Assembly (NCBI RefSeq): GCF_014268585.2
Contig: NZ_CP077092.1
Coordinates: forward strand, 4,997,501 to 5,061,500
Reading direction: 5' to 3'
Source: Pseudomonas iranensis
Lineage (GTDB): Bacteria > Pseudomonadota > Gammaproteobacteria > Pseudomonadales > Pseudomonadaceae
Length of the DNA stretch: 64,000 nt
Shown one piece after another: positions 40,141 to 50,975 of the stretch. The translations under genes were made by a program, and so were the position numbers. Within the stretch, counting starts at the first letter, position 1, and each line of letters begins with the position of its first letter. The notes under the pieces are model-generated. The model ran no database searches and was not told the DNA's origin. It saw only the letters and a program-made list of their open reading frames with translations.

Positions 40141-41676
40141 ATGTCCACCTCTACCTTGCGTACGCCCCCTCTCTCCGAGATCTATGACGTTGCCGTAATT
40201 GGCGGCGGGATCAATGGCGTGGGGATCGCAGCGGATGCCGCCGGTCGCGGTCTTTCGGTGTTCCTTTGCGAAAAAGACGACTTGGCCAGCCACACCTCGT
40301 CGGCCAGCAGCAAGCTGATCCACGGTGGCCTGCGCTATCTGGAGCATTACGAATTCCGTCTGGTGCGCGAAGCGCTGGCCGAGCGCGAAGTGCTGCTGGC
40401 GAAAGCGCCGCACATCGTCAAACCGATGCGTTTCGTCCTGCCGCACCGCCCGCACCTGCGTCCAGCGTGGATGATTCGTGCCGGCCTGTTCCTTTATGAC
40501 AACCTCGGCAAGCGCGAGAAGCTGCCAGGTTCGAAAAGCCTGAAGTTCGGCGCCGACAGCGCGCTGAAAAGCGAAATCAAGAAAGGCTTCGAATACTCCG
40601 ACTGCTGGGTCGATGACGCCCGCCTCGTGGTCTTGAACGCCATGGCCGCCCGGGAAAAAGGTGCGCATGTGCACACCCAGACCCGTTGCGTCAGCGCACG
40701 TCGCACCAAAGGCCTGTGGCATCTGCATCTGGAGCGTGCCGACGGCAGCCTGTTTTCGATTACCGCCAAAGCCCTGGTCAACGCCGCCGGTCCGTGGGTG
40801 GCGAAGTTCATTCGTGACGACCTGAAAATGGAATCGCCTTACGGCATTCGTCTGATTCAGGGCAGCCACATCATCGTGCCGAAACTGTACGAAGGCGAAC
40901 ATGCGCACATTCTGCAAAACGAAGATCAGCGCATCGTTTTCACCATTCCATACCTGAACCACTTCACCCTGATCGGCACCACCGACCGCGAGTACACCGG
41001 CGACCCGGCGAAAGTGGCGATCACCGAAGGCGAAACCGATTACGTGCTGAAAGTGGTCAACGCTCACTTCAAGAAGCAGCTGAGCCGCGAAGACATTGTG
41101 CACAGCTACTCGGGCGTTCGCCCGCTGTGCAACGACGAATCCGACAACCCGTCGGCAGTGACCCGCGATTACACCCTGGCGCTGTCTGGCAACGCCGAAG
41201 AAGCGCCGCTGCTGTCGGTGTTCGGCGGCAAGCTGACTACCTATCGCAAACTCGCCGAGTCGGCGATGGCGCAGTTGATGCCGTTTTTCACCCAGATGCG
41301 CCCGAGCTGGACCGCAACCGCCACCCTGCCCGGCGGCGAAGACATGACCACGCCAGAGGCGCTGAGCGCGCGAATTCGCGACAAATTCGATTTCGTCCCG
41401 ACTGAAATCGCCCGACGCTGGGCCGTCACCTACGGCAGCCGCACCTGGCGCATGCTCGAAGGCGTAGAAAGCCTGGCCGACATGGGCGAACACATCGGCG
41501 GCGGGCTCTACACCCGCGAAGTCGATTACCTGTGCAGCGAAGAATGGGCCACCACGGCGCACGACATCCTGTGGCGCCGTACCAAGCTAGGCTTGTTCAC
41601 CACAGCGGAGGAGCAGCAGAAGCTCGCGACGTATCTGGGCAAGGTTGAGCAGAATCGGAAGATCGAAGCGGCTTGA
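40141..41676 (+). CDS. glpD: Aerobic glycerol-3-phosphate dehydrogenase
   Basis: A 511-residue FAD enzyme at the inner membrane that oxidises glycerol-3-phosphate to dihydroxyacetone phosphate, feeding quinones. The dinucleotide motif is VAVIGGGINGVGIAADAAGRGLSV; other family signatures are SSASSKLIHGGLRYLEHYEF, VNAAGPWV, and GGKLTTYRKLAE. Full length with its own promoter region; followed by a strong terminator. Confidence 0.97.
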   Translation: MSTSTLRTPPLSEIYDVAVIGGGINGVGIAADAAGRGLSVFLCEKDDLASHTSSASSKLIHGGLRYLEHYEFRLVREALAEREVLLAKAPHIVKPMRFVLPHRPHLRPAWMIRAGLFLYDNLGKREKLPGSKSLKFGADSALKSEIKKGFEYSDCWVDDARLVVLNAMAAREKGAHVHTQTRCVSARRTKGLWHLHLERADGSLFSITAKALVNAAGPWVAKFIRDDLKMESPYGIRLIQGSHIIVPKLYEGEHAHILQNEDQRIVFTIPYLNHFTLIGTTDREYTGDPAKVAITEGETDYVLKVVNAHFKKQLSREDIVHSYSGVRPLCNDESDNPSAVTRDYTLALSGNAEEAPLLSVFGGKLTTYRKLAESAMAQLMPFFTQMRPSWTATATLPGGEDMTTPEALSARIRDKFDFVPTEIARRWAVTYGSRTWRMLEGVESLADMGEHIGGGLYTREVDYLCSEEWATTAHDILWRRTKLGLFTTAEEQQKLATYLGKVEQNRKIEAA

Positions 41677-41692
41677 TCTCACCGTTCAAATG

Positions 41693-41726
41693 AAAGCCCC
41701 TGAATCGAGAGATTCAGGGGCTTTTT
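41693..41726 (+). terminator. Rho-independent terminator of glpD
   Basis: 14-bp stem AAAGCCCCTGAATC / GATTCAGGGGCTTT with a GAGA tetraloop, then TTTTT. Confidence 0.92.
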
Positions 41727-41771
41727 GTTATGTGGACTTTGTTGAACCTGATTGGGGCAGTTAGATCTTTT

Positions 41772-41933
41772 CCCCCTCACCCCAGCCCTCTCCCCCAAGG
41801 GGTAGAGGGGGAAAGGGAGCCGATCTCCGTGGGTTCCAAAGTCCGAGGTCGACTCGGTATCTCACGTCGCCGTAACTCGACCATCCACCGCAGTCAGTCC
41901 CCTCTCCCTCCGGGAGAGGGTTAGGGTGAGGGG
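41772..41933. repeat. MITE-like repeat (family E), copy 1
   Basis: About 162 bp. The ends are imperfect inverted repeats (CCCCTCACCCCAGCCCTCTCCC and, at the other end, GGGAGAGGGTTAGGGTGAGGGG). The interior (ccgatct...gtcgactcggtatctcacgtcg) is shared with copy 2 at 56360-56521. No coding sequence. Confidence 0.8.
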
Positions 41934-41943
41934 CTTTTGATCG

Positions 41944-42052
41944 TTCGGTTTTCCGAACGCGACTCTTCAGTCGGTTCGGTTAACCGGATCTCACCCTCAA
42001 AAAATTACCGCCACAAAACTTTAATAACGTTATAAAACAATTGGTTAACCGA
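41944..42052 (+). promoter_or_regulatory. Candidate AauR binding sites upstream of aatJ
   Basis: TTCGGTTTTCCGAA (41944-41957) is a perfect match to the TTCGG-N4-CCGAA repeat I recall for P. putida AauR. TTCGGTTAACCGGA (41975-41988) matches with one change, and TTGGTTAACCGA (42041-42052) is a weaker third site. They lie 13-135 bp upstream of the sigma-54 promoter, a suitable enhancer distance for at least the first two. Confidence 0.65.
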
Positions 42053-42064
42053 CTGTGACTGGTC

Positions 42065-42080
42065 TGGCACGAGTCATGCT
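42065..42080 (+). promoter_or_regulatory. Sigma-54 promoter of aatJ
   Basis: TGGCACGAGTCATGCT: -24 GG at 42066-42067 and -12 GC at 42078-42079 with the required 10 bases between, matching TGGCACG-N4-TTGC. About 118 bp before the aatJ start. Confidence 0.8.
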
Positions 42081-42197
42081 CTACACTCTCTCGACGAATG
42101 CCTGCTGTGCCGACACTTCAGGAGCCGTCAGGCATTCGAAGCACAAAAAGGGCCGACAAACTGGCTCCATAAAAAAAACAATGTCGAGGAAAATTTG

Positions 42198-43112
42198 ATG
42201 CGCATCGTTCCCCATATCCTGGGCGCAGCCATTGCTGCCGCTCTGATCAGCACGCCAGTTTTCGCCGCCGAGCTCACCGGCACCCTGAAGAAGATCAAAG
42301 AGTCCGGTGTCATCACCCTGGGCCACCGTGACGCCTCCATTCCGTTCTCCTACATCGCTGATGCGTCCGGCAAGCCGGTTGGCTACTCGCACGACATCCA
42401 GCTGGCAATCGTCGAAGCGATCAAGAAAGACCTCGACCTGCCGAACCTGCAAGTCAAATACAACCTCGTTACCTCGCAGACCCGTATCCCGCTGGTGCAG
42501 AACGGCACCGTGGACGTCGAGTGCGGTTCGACCACCAACAACGTCGAGCGTCAGCAGCAGGTCGACTTCTCCGTCGGCATCTTCGAAATCGGTACCCGTC
42601 TGCTGTCCAAGAAAGACTCCAAGTACAAGGATTTCGACGATCTGAAAGGCAAGAACGTCGTGACCACCGCCGGTACTACTTCCGAGCGCATCCTCAAGGC
42701 GATGAACGCCGACAAGCAGATGGGCATGAACGTCATCTCCGCCAAAGACCACGGCGAGTCCTTCCAGATGCTGGAATCGGGCCGTGCCGTTGCCTTCATG
42801 ATGGATGACGCACTGCTGGCCGGCGAAGCCGCCAAGGCCAAGAAAGCCGCCGATTGGGAAGTGACCGGCACGCCACAGTCGTACGAAATCTACGGCTGCA
42901 TGATGCGCAAAGGCGACGAGCCGTTCAAAAAGGCTGTGGATGACGCGATCAAGGCCACCTACGCTTCGGGCGAAATCAACAAGATCTACGAGAAGTGGTT
43001 CATGCAGCCGATTCCGCCAAAAGGCCTGAACCTGAACTTCCCGATGAGCGACGAGCTCAAGACCCTGATCGCCAATCCGACCGACAAAGCGGCTGACGAC
43101 AAGAAGTCCTGA
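42198..43112 (+). CDS. aatJ: Glutamate/aspartate ABC transporter substrate-binding protein
   Basis: A 304-residue periplasmic binding protein of the family-3 (polar amino acid) type. The signal peptide (MRIVPHILGAAIAAALISTPVFA, cleavage before AEL) is followed by GTLKKIKESGVITLGHRDASIPFSYIADASGKPVGYSHDIQLAI, VECGSTTNNVERQQQVDFSVGIF and FMQPIPPKGLNLNFPMSD. This reads as GltI/AatJ, known to bind Glu, Asp, Gln and Asn in P. putida. Start ATG 42198. First and probably most expressed gene of aatJQMP; a stem-loop follows it. Confidence 0.93.
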   Translation: MRIVPHILGAAIAAALISTPVFAAELTGTLKKIKESGVITLGHRDASIPFSYIADASGKPVGYSHDIQLAIVEAIKKDLDLPNLQVKYNLVTSQTRIPLVQNGTVDVECGSTTNNVERQQQVDFSVGIFEIGTRLLSKKDSKYKDFDDLKGKNVVTTAGTTSERILKAMNADKQMGMNVISAKDHGESFQMLESGRAVAFMMDDALLAGEAAKAKKAADWEVTGTPQSYEIYGCMMRKGDEPFKKAVDDAIKATYASGEINKIYEKWFMQPIPPKGLNLNFPMSDELKTLIANPTDKAADDKKS

Positions 43113-43128
43113 TTTTCTGACTAACCTT

Positions 43129-43162
43129 ATCCCCTGAGGAGGCGCCTGCCTTTTCAGGGGAT
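43129..43162 (+). other. Stem-loop between aatJ and aatQ
   Basis: 9-bp stem ATCCCCTGA / TCAGGGGAT with a 16-base loop, not followed by a T-run. Such hairpins after binding-protein genes often stabilise the upstream mRNA, so less permease is made than binding protein. Confidence 0.65.
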
Positions 43163-43312
43163 GGTCATTCCCTGCTGGCATTTTTCTGGAAACACTCGAA
43201 CCGGTGGCTGTCGAGCCGATCGCGTGTGCCCGGTCTTTGAAAAAAGACTGGGGAGGGAACGGAGTTCCCCAGGCGGGCACTTGTACATCGATCGAATCGA
43301 GGGGAGACCCTA

Positions 43313-44059
43313 ATGAATTACAACTGGGACTGGGGCGTGTTCTTCAAGTCCACCGGCGTGGGCAGCGAGACCTATCTCGACTGGTTCATCTCCGGTCTGG
43401 GCTGGACCATCGCCATCGCCATCGTGGCGTGGATCATCGCCCTGCTGCTCGGCTCGCTGCTGGGCATCATGCGCACCGTGCCGAACCGCATCGTATCGGG
43501 CATCGCGACCTGCTACGTCGAGCTGTTCCGTAACGTGCCGCTGCTGGTGCAGCTGTTCATCTGGTACTTCCTGGTGCCCGATCTGCTGCCGCCGGATCTG
43601 CAGGAGTGGTACAAGCAGGACCTCAACCCGACTACTTCGGCCTATCTGAGCGTTGTCGTCTGCCTCGGTCTGTTCACCGCCGCCCGTGTCTGCGAGCAAG
43701 TGCGCACCGGTATCCAGGCGCTGCCTCGTGGCCAGGAATCCGCCGCCCGCGCGATGGGTTTCAAACTGCCGCAGATCTACTGGAACGTGCTGCTGCCCCA
43801 GGCCTACCGGATCATCATTCCGCCGCTCACCTCGGAATTTTTGAACGTGTTCAAGAACTCCTCCGTGGCGTCCCTGATCGGTTTGATGGAATTGCTGGCG
43901 CAGACCAAACAGACCGCCGAGTTCTCGGCCAACCTGTTCGAAGCGTTCACCCTGGCAACCCTGATCTATTTCACCCTCAACATGAGCCTGATGCTGCTGA
44001 TGCGCCTGGTCGAGAAGAAAGTCGCGGTGCCCGGCCTGATCTCCGTGGGGGGTAAATAA
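43313..44059 (+). CDS. aatQ: Glutamate/aspartate ABC transporter permease (GltJ-like)
   Basis: A 248-residue inner-membrane permease of the HisM/GltJ type with about five helices and the EAA loop (EQVRTGIQALPRGQESAARAMGFKLPQIYWNVLLPQA). It begins MNYNWDWGVFFKSTGVGSETYLDWF, as in GltJ. Stop and the next ATG overlap by one base. Works with aatM as a heterodimer. Confidence 0.95.
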   Translation: MNYNWDWGVFFKSTGVGSETYLDWFISGLGWTIAIAIVAWIIALLLGSLLGIMRTVPNRIVSGIATCYVELFRNVPLLVQLFIWYFLVPDLLPPDLQEWYKQDLNPTTSAYLSVVVCLGLFTAARVCEQVRTGIQALPRGQESAARAMGFKLPQIYWNVLLPQAYRIIIPPLTSEFLNVFKNSSVASLIGLMELLAQTKQTAEFSANLFEAFTLATLIYFTLNMSLMLLMRLVEKKVAVPGLISVGGK

Positions 44060-44730
44060 TGGAATTCGATTTCAGTGGCATCGTCCCGGCCATTCCCGGT
44101 TTGTGGAACGGCATGGTGATGACCCTCAAGCTGATGGCCATGGGCGTGATCGGCGGGATGATTCTCGGCACGATCCTCGCGCTGTGCCGTCTGTCGCACA
44201 ACAAGCTGCTGTCGAGCATCGCTGGCGCCTACGTCAACTATTTCCGCTCGATCCCGCTGCTGCTGGTGATCACCTGGTTCTACCTGGCAGTGCCGTTCGT
44301 GCTGCGCTGGATCACCGGCGAAGACACGCCGATCGGTGCGTTCACTTCGTGCGTCGTGGCATTCATGATGTTCGAAGCGGCGTACTTCTGCGAAATCGTC
44401 CGGGCTGGTGTGCAGTCGATTTCCAAGGGCCAGATGGGTGCCGCGCAAGCGCTGGGCATGAACTACGGGCAGATGATGCGCCTGATCATCCTGCCGCAGG
44501 CGTTCCGCAAGATGACCCCGCTGCTGCTGCAGCAGAGCATCATCCTGTTCCAGGACACCTCGCTGGTCTACACCGTGGGCCTGGTGGACTTCCTCAATGC
44601 CTCGCGCGCCAGCGGCGACATCATCGGCCGCTCCAATGAGTTCCTGATTTTCGCCGGTCTCGTGTACTTCATCATCAGCTTCGCCGCCTCGCGGTTGGTC
44701 AAGCGTCTGCAAAAAAGGTTCGCCGTATGA
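44059..44730 (+). CDS. aatM: Glutamate/aspartate ABC transporter permease (GltK-like)
   Basis: A 223-residue permease beginning [26 protein letters not shown], with EAA loop [41 protein letters not shown]. Second half of the permease pair; overlaps the ATPase gene by 4 bp. Confidence 0.95.
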   Translation: MEFDFSGIVPAIPGLWNGMVMTLKLMAMGVIGGMILGTILALCRLSHNKLLSSIAGAYVNYFRSIPLLLVITWFYLAVPFVLRWITGEDTPIGAFTSCVVAFMMFEAAYFCEIVRAGVQSISKGQMGAAQALGMNYGQMMRLIILPQAFRKMTPLLLQQSIILFQDTSLVYTVGLVDFLNASRASGDIIGRSNEFLIFAGLVYFIISFAASRLVKRLQKRFAV

Positions 44731-45461
44731 TCTCTATCAAAAACATCAACAAGTGGTATGGGGACTTCCAGGTGCTGACTGATTGCAGCACCGAGGTCAA
44801 AAAAGGCGAAGTGATTGTGGTCTGCGGCCCGTCGGGTTCCGGCAAGTCGACGCTGATCAAGTGCGTCAACGCCCTGGAGCCGTTCCAGAAAGGCGACGTG
44901 GTGGTTGACGGTACGTCGATCGCTGACCCGAAAACCAACCTGCCGAAACTGCGTTCGCGGGTGGGCATGGTGTTCCAGCATTTCGAGCTGTTCCCGCACC
45001 TGACCATCACCGAAAACCTGACCATCGCGCAGATCAAGGTGCTTGGCCGCAGCAAGGAAGAGGCGACCAAAAAAGGCCTGCAACTGCTCGAGCGCGTAGG
45101 TTTGTCGGCGCACGCCCACAAGCATCCGGGGCAACTGTCCGGCGGTCAGCAACAGCGTGTGGCGATTGCCCGTGCGCTGGCGATGGACCCGATCGTCATG
45201 CTGTTCGACGAACCGACCTCGGCGCTCGACCCGGAAATGGTCAATGAAGTGCTCGACGTCATGGTGCAGCTGGCCCACGAAGGCATGACCATGATGTGCG
45301 TGACCCACGAAATGGGCTTCGCCCGTAAAGTGGCGGACCGGGTGATCTTCATGGACCAGGGCAAGATCATCGAAGACTGCCCGAAAGAGGAATTCTTCGG
45401 CGACATCAGCGCCCGCTCCGAACGCGCGCAGCACTTCCTCGAGAAAATTCTGCAGCACTAA
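44727..45461 (+). CDS. aatP: Glutamate/aspartate ABC transporter ATP-binding protein (GltL-like)
   Basis: A 244-residue ATPase: Walker [15 protein letters not shown]-loop FQHFELFPH, signature [15 protein letters not shown], Walker [17 protein letters not shown]-loop [15 protein letters not shown]. Standard length for polar amino-acid importers. Last gene of aatJQMP. Confidence 0.96.
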   Translation: MISIKNINKWYGDFQVLTDCSTEVKKGEVIVVCGPSGSGKSTLIKCVNALEPFQKGDVVVDGTSIADPKTNLPKLRSRVGMVFQHFELFPHLTITENLTIAQIKVLGRSKEEATKKGLQLLERVGLSAHAHKHPGQLSGGQQQRVAIARALAMDPIVMLFDEPTSALDPEMVNEVLDVMVQLAHEGMTMMCVTHEMGFARKVADRVIFMDQGKIIEDCPKEEFFGDISARSERAQHFLEKILQH

Positions 45462-45516
45462 AAGCAACACACCCGCACCCTGTCTGTGGGGTGCGGGCAG
45501 CCTGACAATGAGATCC

Positions 45517-45652
45517 CCTGTGGCGAGGGGATTTATCCCCGTCCGGCTGCGCAGCAGTCGTAAAACCTGTGCATGCGGTCTTTCAGTTAAACCGCAGTGA
45601 TGGTTTTGGGGCCGCTTCGCGGCCCAACGGGGATAAATCCCCTCGCCACAGG
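45517..45652. repeat. REPIN, family B
   Basis: Inverted pair of TGTGGCGAGGGGATTTATCC-type repeat framing about 50 bp, between aatP and aauS. Confidence 0.88.
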
Positions 45653-45689
45653 CACAAACAAGTGTTGTGGTTGACCCAAGGCATCTGTG

Positions 45690-47587
45690 ATGAAATGCGA
45701 CCCCACTCTTTATCGCGCTGCAGAGCCATCACTTGCCGTGAAGCCCCGTCTGATCCGTCATCTGTTCCTGCCGCCACTGATCATCGCCCTGATGGTCGGG
45801 CTGGGTTTTATCGGCTTCTGGACCAGTGAACACTTCGGCATCCGCAGCCTCGGCGAGAACGGCCAGCGTCAGCTGGAACTGCACGCCCGCGCGGTCGAAA
45901 GCGAGATCAGCAAATACACCTACCTGCCCAGTCTGCTGGAACTCGAAACGAGTGTGCCGCAGTTGCTGGCCGACCCGACCCCGGAGCACCGGCAGACGGT
46001 CAACGATTACCTCGAAGGCCTGAACCGCCGCAGCCGCAGCCGGGCCATCTACGTCATGGACACCACCGGCCGGGTCATGGCCACCAGCAACTGGCGCGAT
46101 GTCGACAGTTATCTGGGTGAAGACTTGTCCTTCCGCGCCTATTTCAAAGACGCCGTGCGCGGCCAGCCCGGGCGCTTCTATGGCATCGGCAGCACCAATG
46201 GTGAACCCGGTTACTACCTCGCCCACGGCCTCGAAGAGCACGGCAAGATCATCGGTGTCGCGGTGGTCAAGGTGCGTCTGGAAGCCATGGAAGAGCGCTG
46301 GCAACGGGCGCGTCTGGAAGCGTTCGTCAGCGATGAGAACGGCATCATCATTCTCTCCAGCGATCCGGCCAGGCGGCTGAAATCGGTAATTCCGCTGAGC
46401 GACGAGGTCAAGGAAAAACTTGCCCGCAGCCTGCAGTACTACTGGTTCCCGCTCAACGAACTGCAACCGCTGGCCCGCGAGACACTGGCCGAAGGCGTGG
46501 AGAAACTGACTTTCCCGGCCAACAGTGAATTGCAGCCCGACGAAGACGACATCAGTTATCTGGCGCAAACCCGACTGCTGAGTGACACGCCGTGGAATTT
46601 CACTCTGCTGACACCGTTGCAGGACCTGCGCCGCGAAGCGATCAACCAAGGCATTCTGGTGGCGGTGGCGTTCGCCCTGTTTGCCTTCCTGCTGATTGCC
46701 TGGAACGAGCGGCGCAAAGTCCTCGCCACCCGCCTCGCCGCCCGCGAAGCGTTGCAGGAAGCCAACAGCCAACTCGAACGTCGGATTACCGAACGCACCG
46801 CCGATCTGCGCGCCAGCAACGAACGCCTGAAGAGTCAGATCCGCGAGCGCCGCCAGGCCGAAGAGACGTTGCGCCGCGCTCAGGATGAACTGGTGCAGGC
46901 CGGCAAACTCGCCGCCATCGGCCAGATGTCGACCAGCATTGCCCATGAACTGAACCAGCCGCTGGCGGCGATGCGCACGCTGTCGGGCAATACCGTGCGC
47001 TTTCTCGAGCGCGGCCAGCTCGACGTCGCCAGCACCAACCTCAAGACCATCAACGACCTGATCGACCGCATGGGCCGGATCACCGCCAGCCTGCGTTCGT
47101 TTGCCCGGCGCGGCGACAACAAGGGTCAGGCCAGTCTCGGCAAAGCCGTCGACGCCGCCTTGCAAGTGCTCGGCGCGCGTGTGGAAAACACCGCGCTGCA
47201 GATTCACCGACAGTTTGCCGATGTGCAGCTGTTGATCGATCAGACCCGCCTCGAACAGATCCTCGTCAACCTGATCGGCAATGCCCTCGACGCCATGCAC
47301 GCGCAACCGCAGCCGCAGCTGTGGCTGGAGGGTGAAGAATTCAACGGCAAGTATCGCTTGCGGGTGCGTGACAACGGCCACGGCATCGACGCCGAAGCGC
47401 GCAAGCATCTGTTCGAACCGTTCTTCACCACCAAACCCGGCGAGCAAGGCCTGGGACTGGGCCTGACCCTGTCCGCCAGCCTCGCCGCCGCTACCGGCGG
47501 GCACCTGGGTGTCGAACACCCGGCCGGCGGTGGCACCACTTTCGTCCTCAGTTTACCGTTGGTAAGCCCTCTTTCTGCCGAGCCAAT

Positions 47588-47591
<4 letters not shown>
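45690..47591 (+). CDS. aauS: AauS-type sensor histidine kinase (DctB-like)
   Basis: A 633-residue sensor kinase. TM1 about 25-47, a large periplasmic double-PAS (dCache-like) domain about 48-310 (SRAIYVMDTTGRVMATSNWRDVDSYLGEDLSFRAYFKDAVRG is the DctB pattern), TM2 about 315-335, a coiled-coil linker (EALQEANSQLERRITERTADLRASNERL), H-box GQMSTSIAHELNQPLAAMRT, and N/G boxes (NLIGNALDAM, DNGHGIDAEARKHLFEPFFTTK, GLGLGLTLS). Likely senses acidic amino acids outside the cell and phosphorylates AauR. Overlaps aauR by 4 bp. Confidence 0.9.
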
Positions 47592-48912
<1,321 letters not shown>

Positions 48913-48913
<1 letters not shown>

Positions 48914-49251
48914 TGGATCTGATTCTCAAAGCCGCGATCGGCGCCGCAGTGGTGCTGATCCTCGCGGCACTGTCCAAGACCAGAAATTACTACATCGCCG
49001 GGCTGGTACCGCTGTTCCCGACCTTTGCCCTGATTGCGCACTACATCGTCGGCAAGGGCCGTTCGGTCGACGACCTGAAGACCACGATCGTGTTCGGCAT
49101 GTGGTCGATCATTCCCTACTTCGTGTACCTGGCGACGTTGTATGTGATGGTCGACCGCATGCGCTTGGAAGCGTCACTGGCGGTGGCGGCGGTAGCCTGG
49201 TTGATAGCGGCGACGGCGCTGGTCAGCGTGTGGGTCAGGCTGCATGCCTGA
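48913..49251 (+). CDS. glpM: GlpM family membrane protein
   Basis: A 112-residue protein with four hydrophobic segments: MDLILKAAIGAAVVLILAALSKTRNYYIAGLVPLFPTFALIAHYIVG and ATLYVMVDRMRLEASLAVAAVAWLIAATALVSVWV. The pattern SKTRNYYIAGLVPLFPTFALIAHY is the GlpM signature; P. aeruginosa glpM was linked to alginate production, mechanism unknown. It starts in the aauR stop (TGATG), so it is co-transcribed with aauSR here rather than with glp genes. Confidence 0.88.
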
Positions 49252-49269
49252 ACCCACGCGCATCTGCCT

Positions 49270-50178
49270 CTAGCGACCGTAGACTCGGGCCAGTTGCGCG
49301 GACGACAAGGCATCCTCGAACGGCACCGGCACTGACTTCACCGCACCGTAGAGATTGCGGTAGCGCCAGTAGTTGCCGTTCTGCGCCAGTTGATAACCGC
49401 GCTCGACCACGCGCTGGCCGTCGAGCACGTAACGCAGGGTTTCCTGCGCGGCGGGCGGTGGCGTCGGTTGCATCAAATCGGCGCTCAACACGCGCATGGA
49501 TTCATCAATGCATTCATCCAGCGCGGCGGTGACCTTGGCCAGGTCAAGGGCGCCGTCATCGATGCATTGCTTGCCGCAACGACGAATCGGCTGACTGGCC
49601 ACTTCGATGCGCATGCGGTACAGCGCCGAGCCGGCGATATCCTGCAATTGCACCTGATTGACCAGCACGAAACTGCCGCGATCGGGCGTCAGCATCAGCT
49701 TCGGTTCGATCAGCAAGCGTGCCGTCACCGCACCTGTGCCCTGCTTGAATCCGGACACTTGCGACGCCGCCTGAAAACGCTGTTGCAAGCGCTCCTGCAA
49801 CGGCACGCCGGCGAGCAGGTCGGCCAGCGGCCGCGATTCGTTCAGCGCGGCTTTTTCGGCATCGCGCTGTAACGTACCGGAACCCATTTGCGTGTTGATC
49901 AGGCTGGCCACCAGAATCCCCGCCAACCCGGCGCCAGCGCCGGAGCTTGACACCAGTGTGTAGCTGGAATTGGCCGCGTTCACTGCCGCCTTGCTGTCGA
50001 TCACCGTGCTGGCGCCGACGAATTCCGCCGGCAGTTGCACGTCGACCTTCAGCCCGTGTGCCTGCACATAGCTCATGGCGGCCTGATCCTTGAAACCGGC
50101 CTCGGGTGCCGGTTTCTGCGCACAGCCAGGCAACACCAGCAGCGAGATCGCCGCGAAGGTCAGCGCCAGACGTTTCAT
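49270..50178 (-). CDS. Predicted lipoprotein, unknown function (second of a pair)
   Basis: A 302-residue protein with a lipoprotein signal (MKRLALTFAAISLLVLPGCAQKP; lipobox LPGC). A short glycine-rich hydrophobic stretch (SSSGAGAGLAGILVASLINTQMGSG, about 78-100) follows. The rest is mixed alpha/beta with RRCGKQCIDD (possible disulfide). No known domain that I recognise. It overlaps the upstream lipoprotein gene by 4 bp, so the two proteins probably act together in the envelope. Confidence 0.78.
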   Translation of the reverse strand: MKRLALTFAAISLLVLPGCAQKPAPEAGFKDQAAMSYVQAHGLKVDVQLPAEFVGASTVIDSKAAVNAANSSYTLVSSSGAGAGLAGILVASLINTQMGSGTLQRDAEKAALNESRPLADLLAGVPLQERLQQRFQAASQVSGFKQGTGAVTARLLIEPKLMLTPDRGSFVLVNQVQLQDIAGSALYRMRIEVASQPIRRCGKQCIDDGALDLAKVTAALDECIDESMRVLSADLMQPTPPPAAQETLRYVLDGQRVVERGYQLAQNGNYWRYRNLYGAVKSVPVPFEDALSSAQLARVYGR

Positions 50179-50870
50179 TGCGCGAACGGGGCGATCATTT
50201 GCTGCCGGCTGTTATCCATCGCCTGATAAAACGCGTTGGACAGGTTGGTGTAGGACGGCTCGTCCCACTCGCCTTGCGCGGCTTGCACAGCGGCGAATGG
50301 CTGGTACCACAAGAGTTTGTTGTCCGACAGATCGATCACCATGCCCTGGCCGCCGACCTGGGCCATCGGCACGCTGGTGGGCACGATGCTGTAGTAGCTG
50401 CGGGTGGCACCGGTGGCATAAATCGACACCAGCAACAGACGGTCAATGCCGTGGGCAGCCTTCATCGGCGACAGGTCCTTGGTCATGTAGCCCTCGCGGA
50501 AATCGACTTCCTTGAAGGTCTTCAGATCGACCTTTTCATCAATGCGCTTGGCCTTGTAGCCCTTGGCTTGCAGCTTGGCGACGATGGCGTCGGGCAGGGT
50601 TTCCAGGTCGCGCACCTGCCAGGTTTCGACGTTGGCGCTGAGCTTGCTGTTGACGCCGGCATTGATGGCGTAATCAAGGATGCCCTGATTGCCGGTCAGC
50701 GCCAGCACTGGCGACGGTACGACGGTAATGGCCACACCAATGGTCGGCTCTTTGGCATCCCAGAACTGTTTGTCCAGGGCCACGGGCGGTTGCACATGGG
50801 CGCAGCCGGTGAGAGTCAGTACGGCGAGCAGAGCCAGCGCGGCCCATTGACGTGTAGCGCGAAAAATCAT
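50175..50870 (-). CDS. Predicted lipoprotein, unknown function (first of a pair)
   Basis: A 231-residue protein with lipobox LTGC (MIFRATRQWAALALLAVLTLTGCAHVQPP). The mature part has LDKQFWDAKEPTIGVAITVVPSPVLALTGNQGILDYAINAGVNSKL and later LLLVSIYATGATRSYYSIVPTSVPMAQVGGQGMVIDLSDNKLLWYQP. The latter resembles periplasmic alpha/beta folds of outer-membrane assembly lipoproteins, but I cannot assign it. Translationally coupled to the second lipoprotein. Confidence 0.78.
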   Translation of the reverse strand: MIFRATRQWAALALLAVLTLTGCAHVQPPVALDKQFWDAKEPTIGVAITVVPSPVLALTGNQGILDYAINAGVNSKLSANVETWQVRDLETLPDAIVAKLQAKGYKAKRIDEKVDLKTFKEVDFREGYMTKDLSPMKAAHGIDRLLLVSIYATGATRSYYSIVPTSVPMAQVGGQGMVIDLSDNKLLWYQPFAAVQAAQGEWDEPSYTNLSNAFYQAMDNSRQQMIAPFAQ

Positions 50871-50975
50871 GGATCAAGTCCCTATGTCTGAAAACGTTCC
50901 TGCGCCTTATCGGCAACAACGCGGCAAACAATAGTGGCACATTGATATTTTTTTGGCGACAGGATGCTGGCACTG

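Noticed and set aside
41727..41924. Short frame in the MITE-like repeat downstream of glpD
   Set aside because: It runs through a non-coding repeat that is present, with different stops, at 56360.
45729..47519. 596-codon minus-strand frame opposite aauS
   Set aside because: Antisense shadow; the kinase on the plus strand has all expected motifs.
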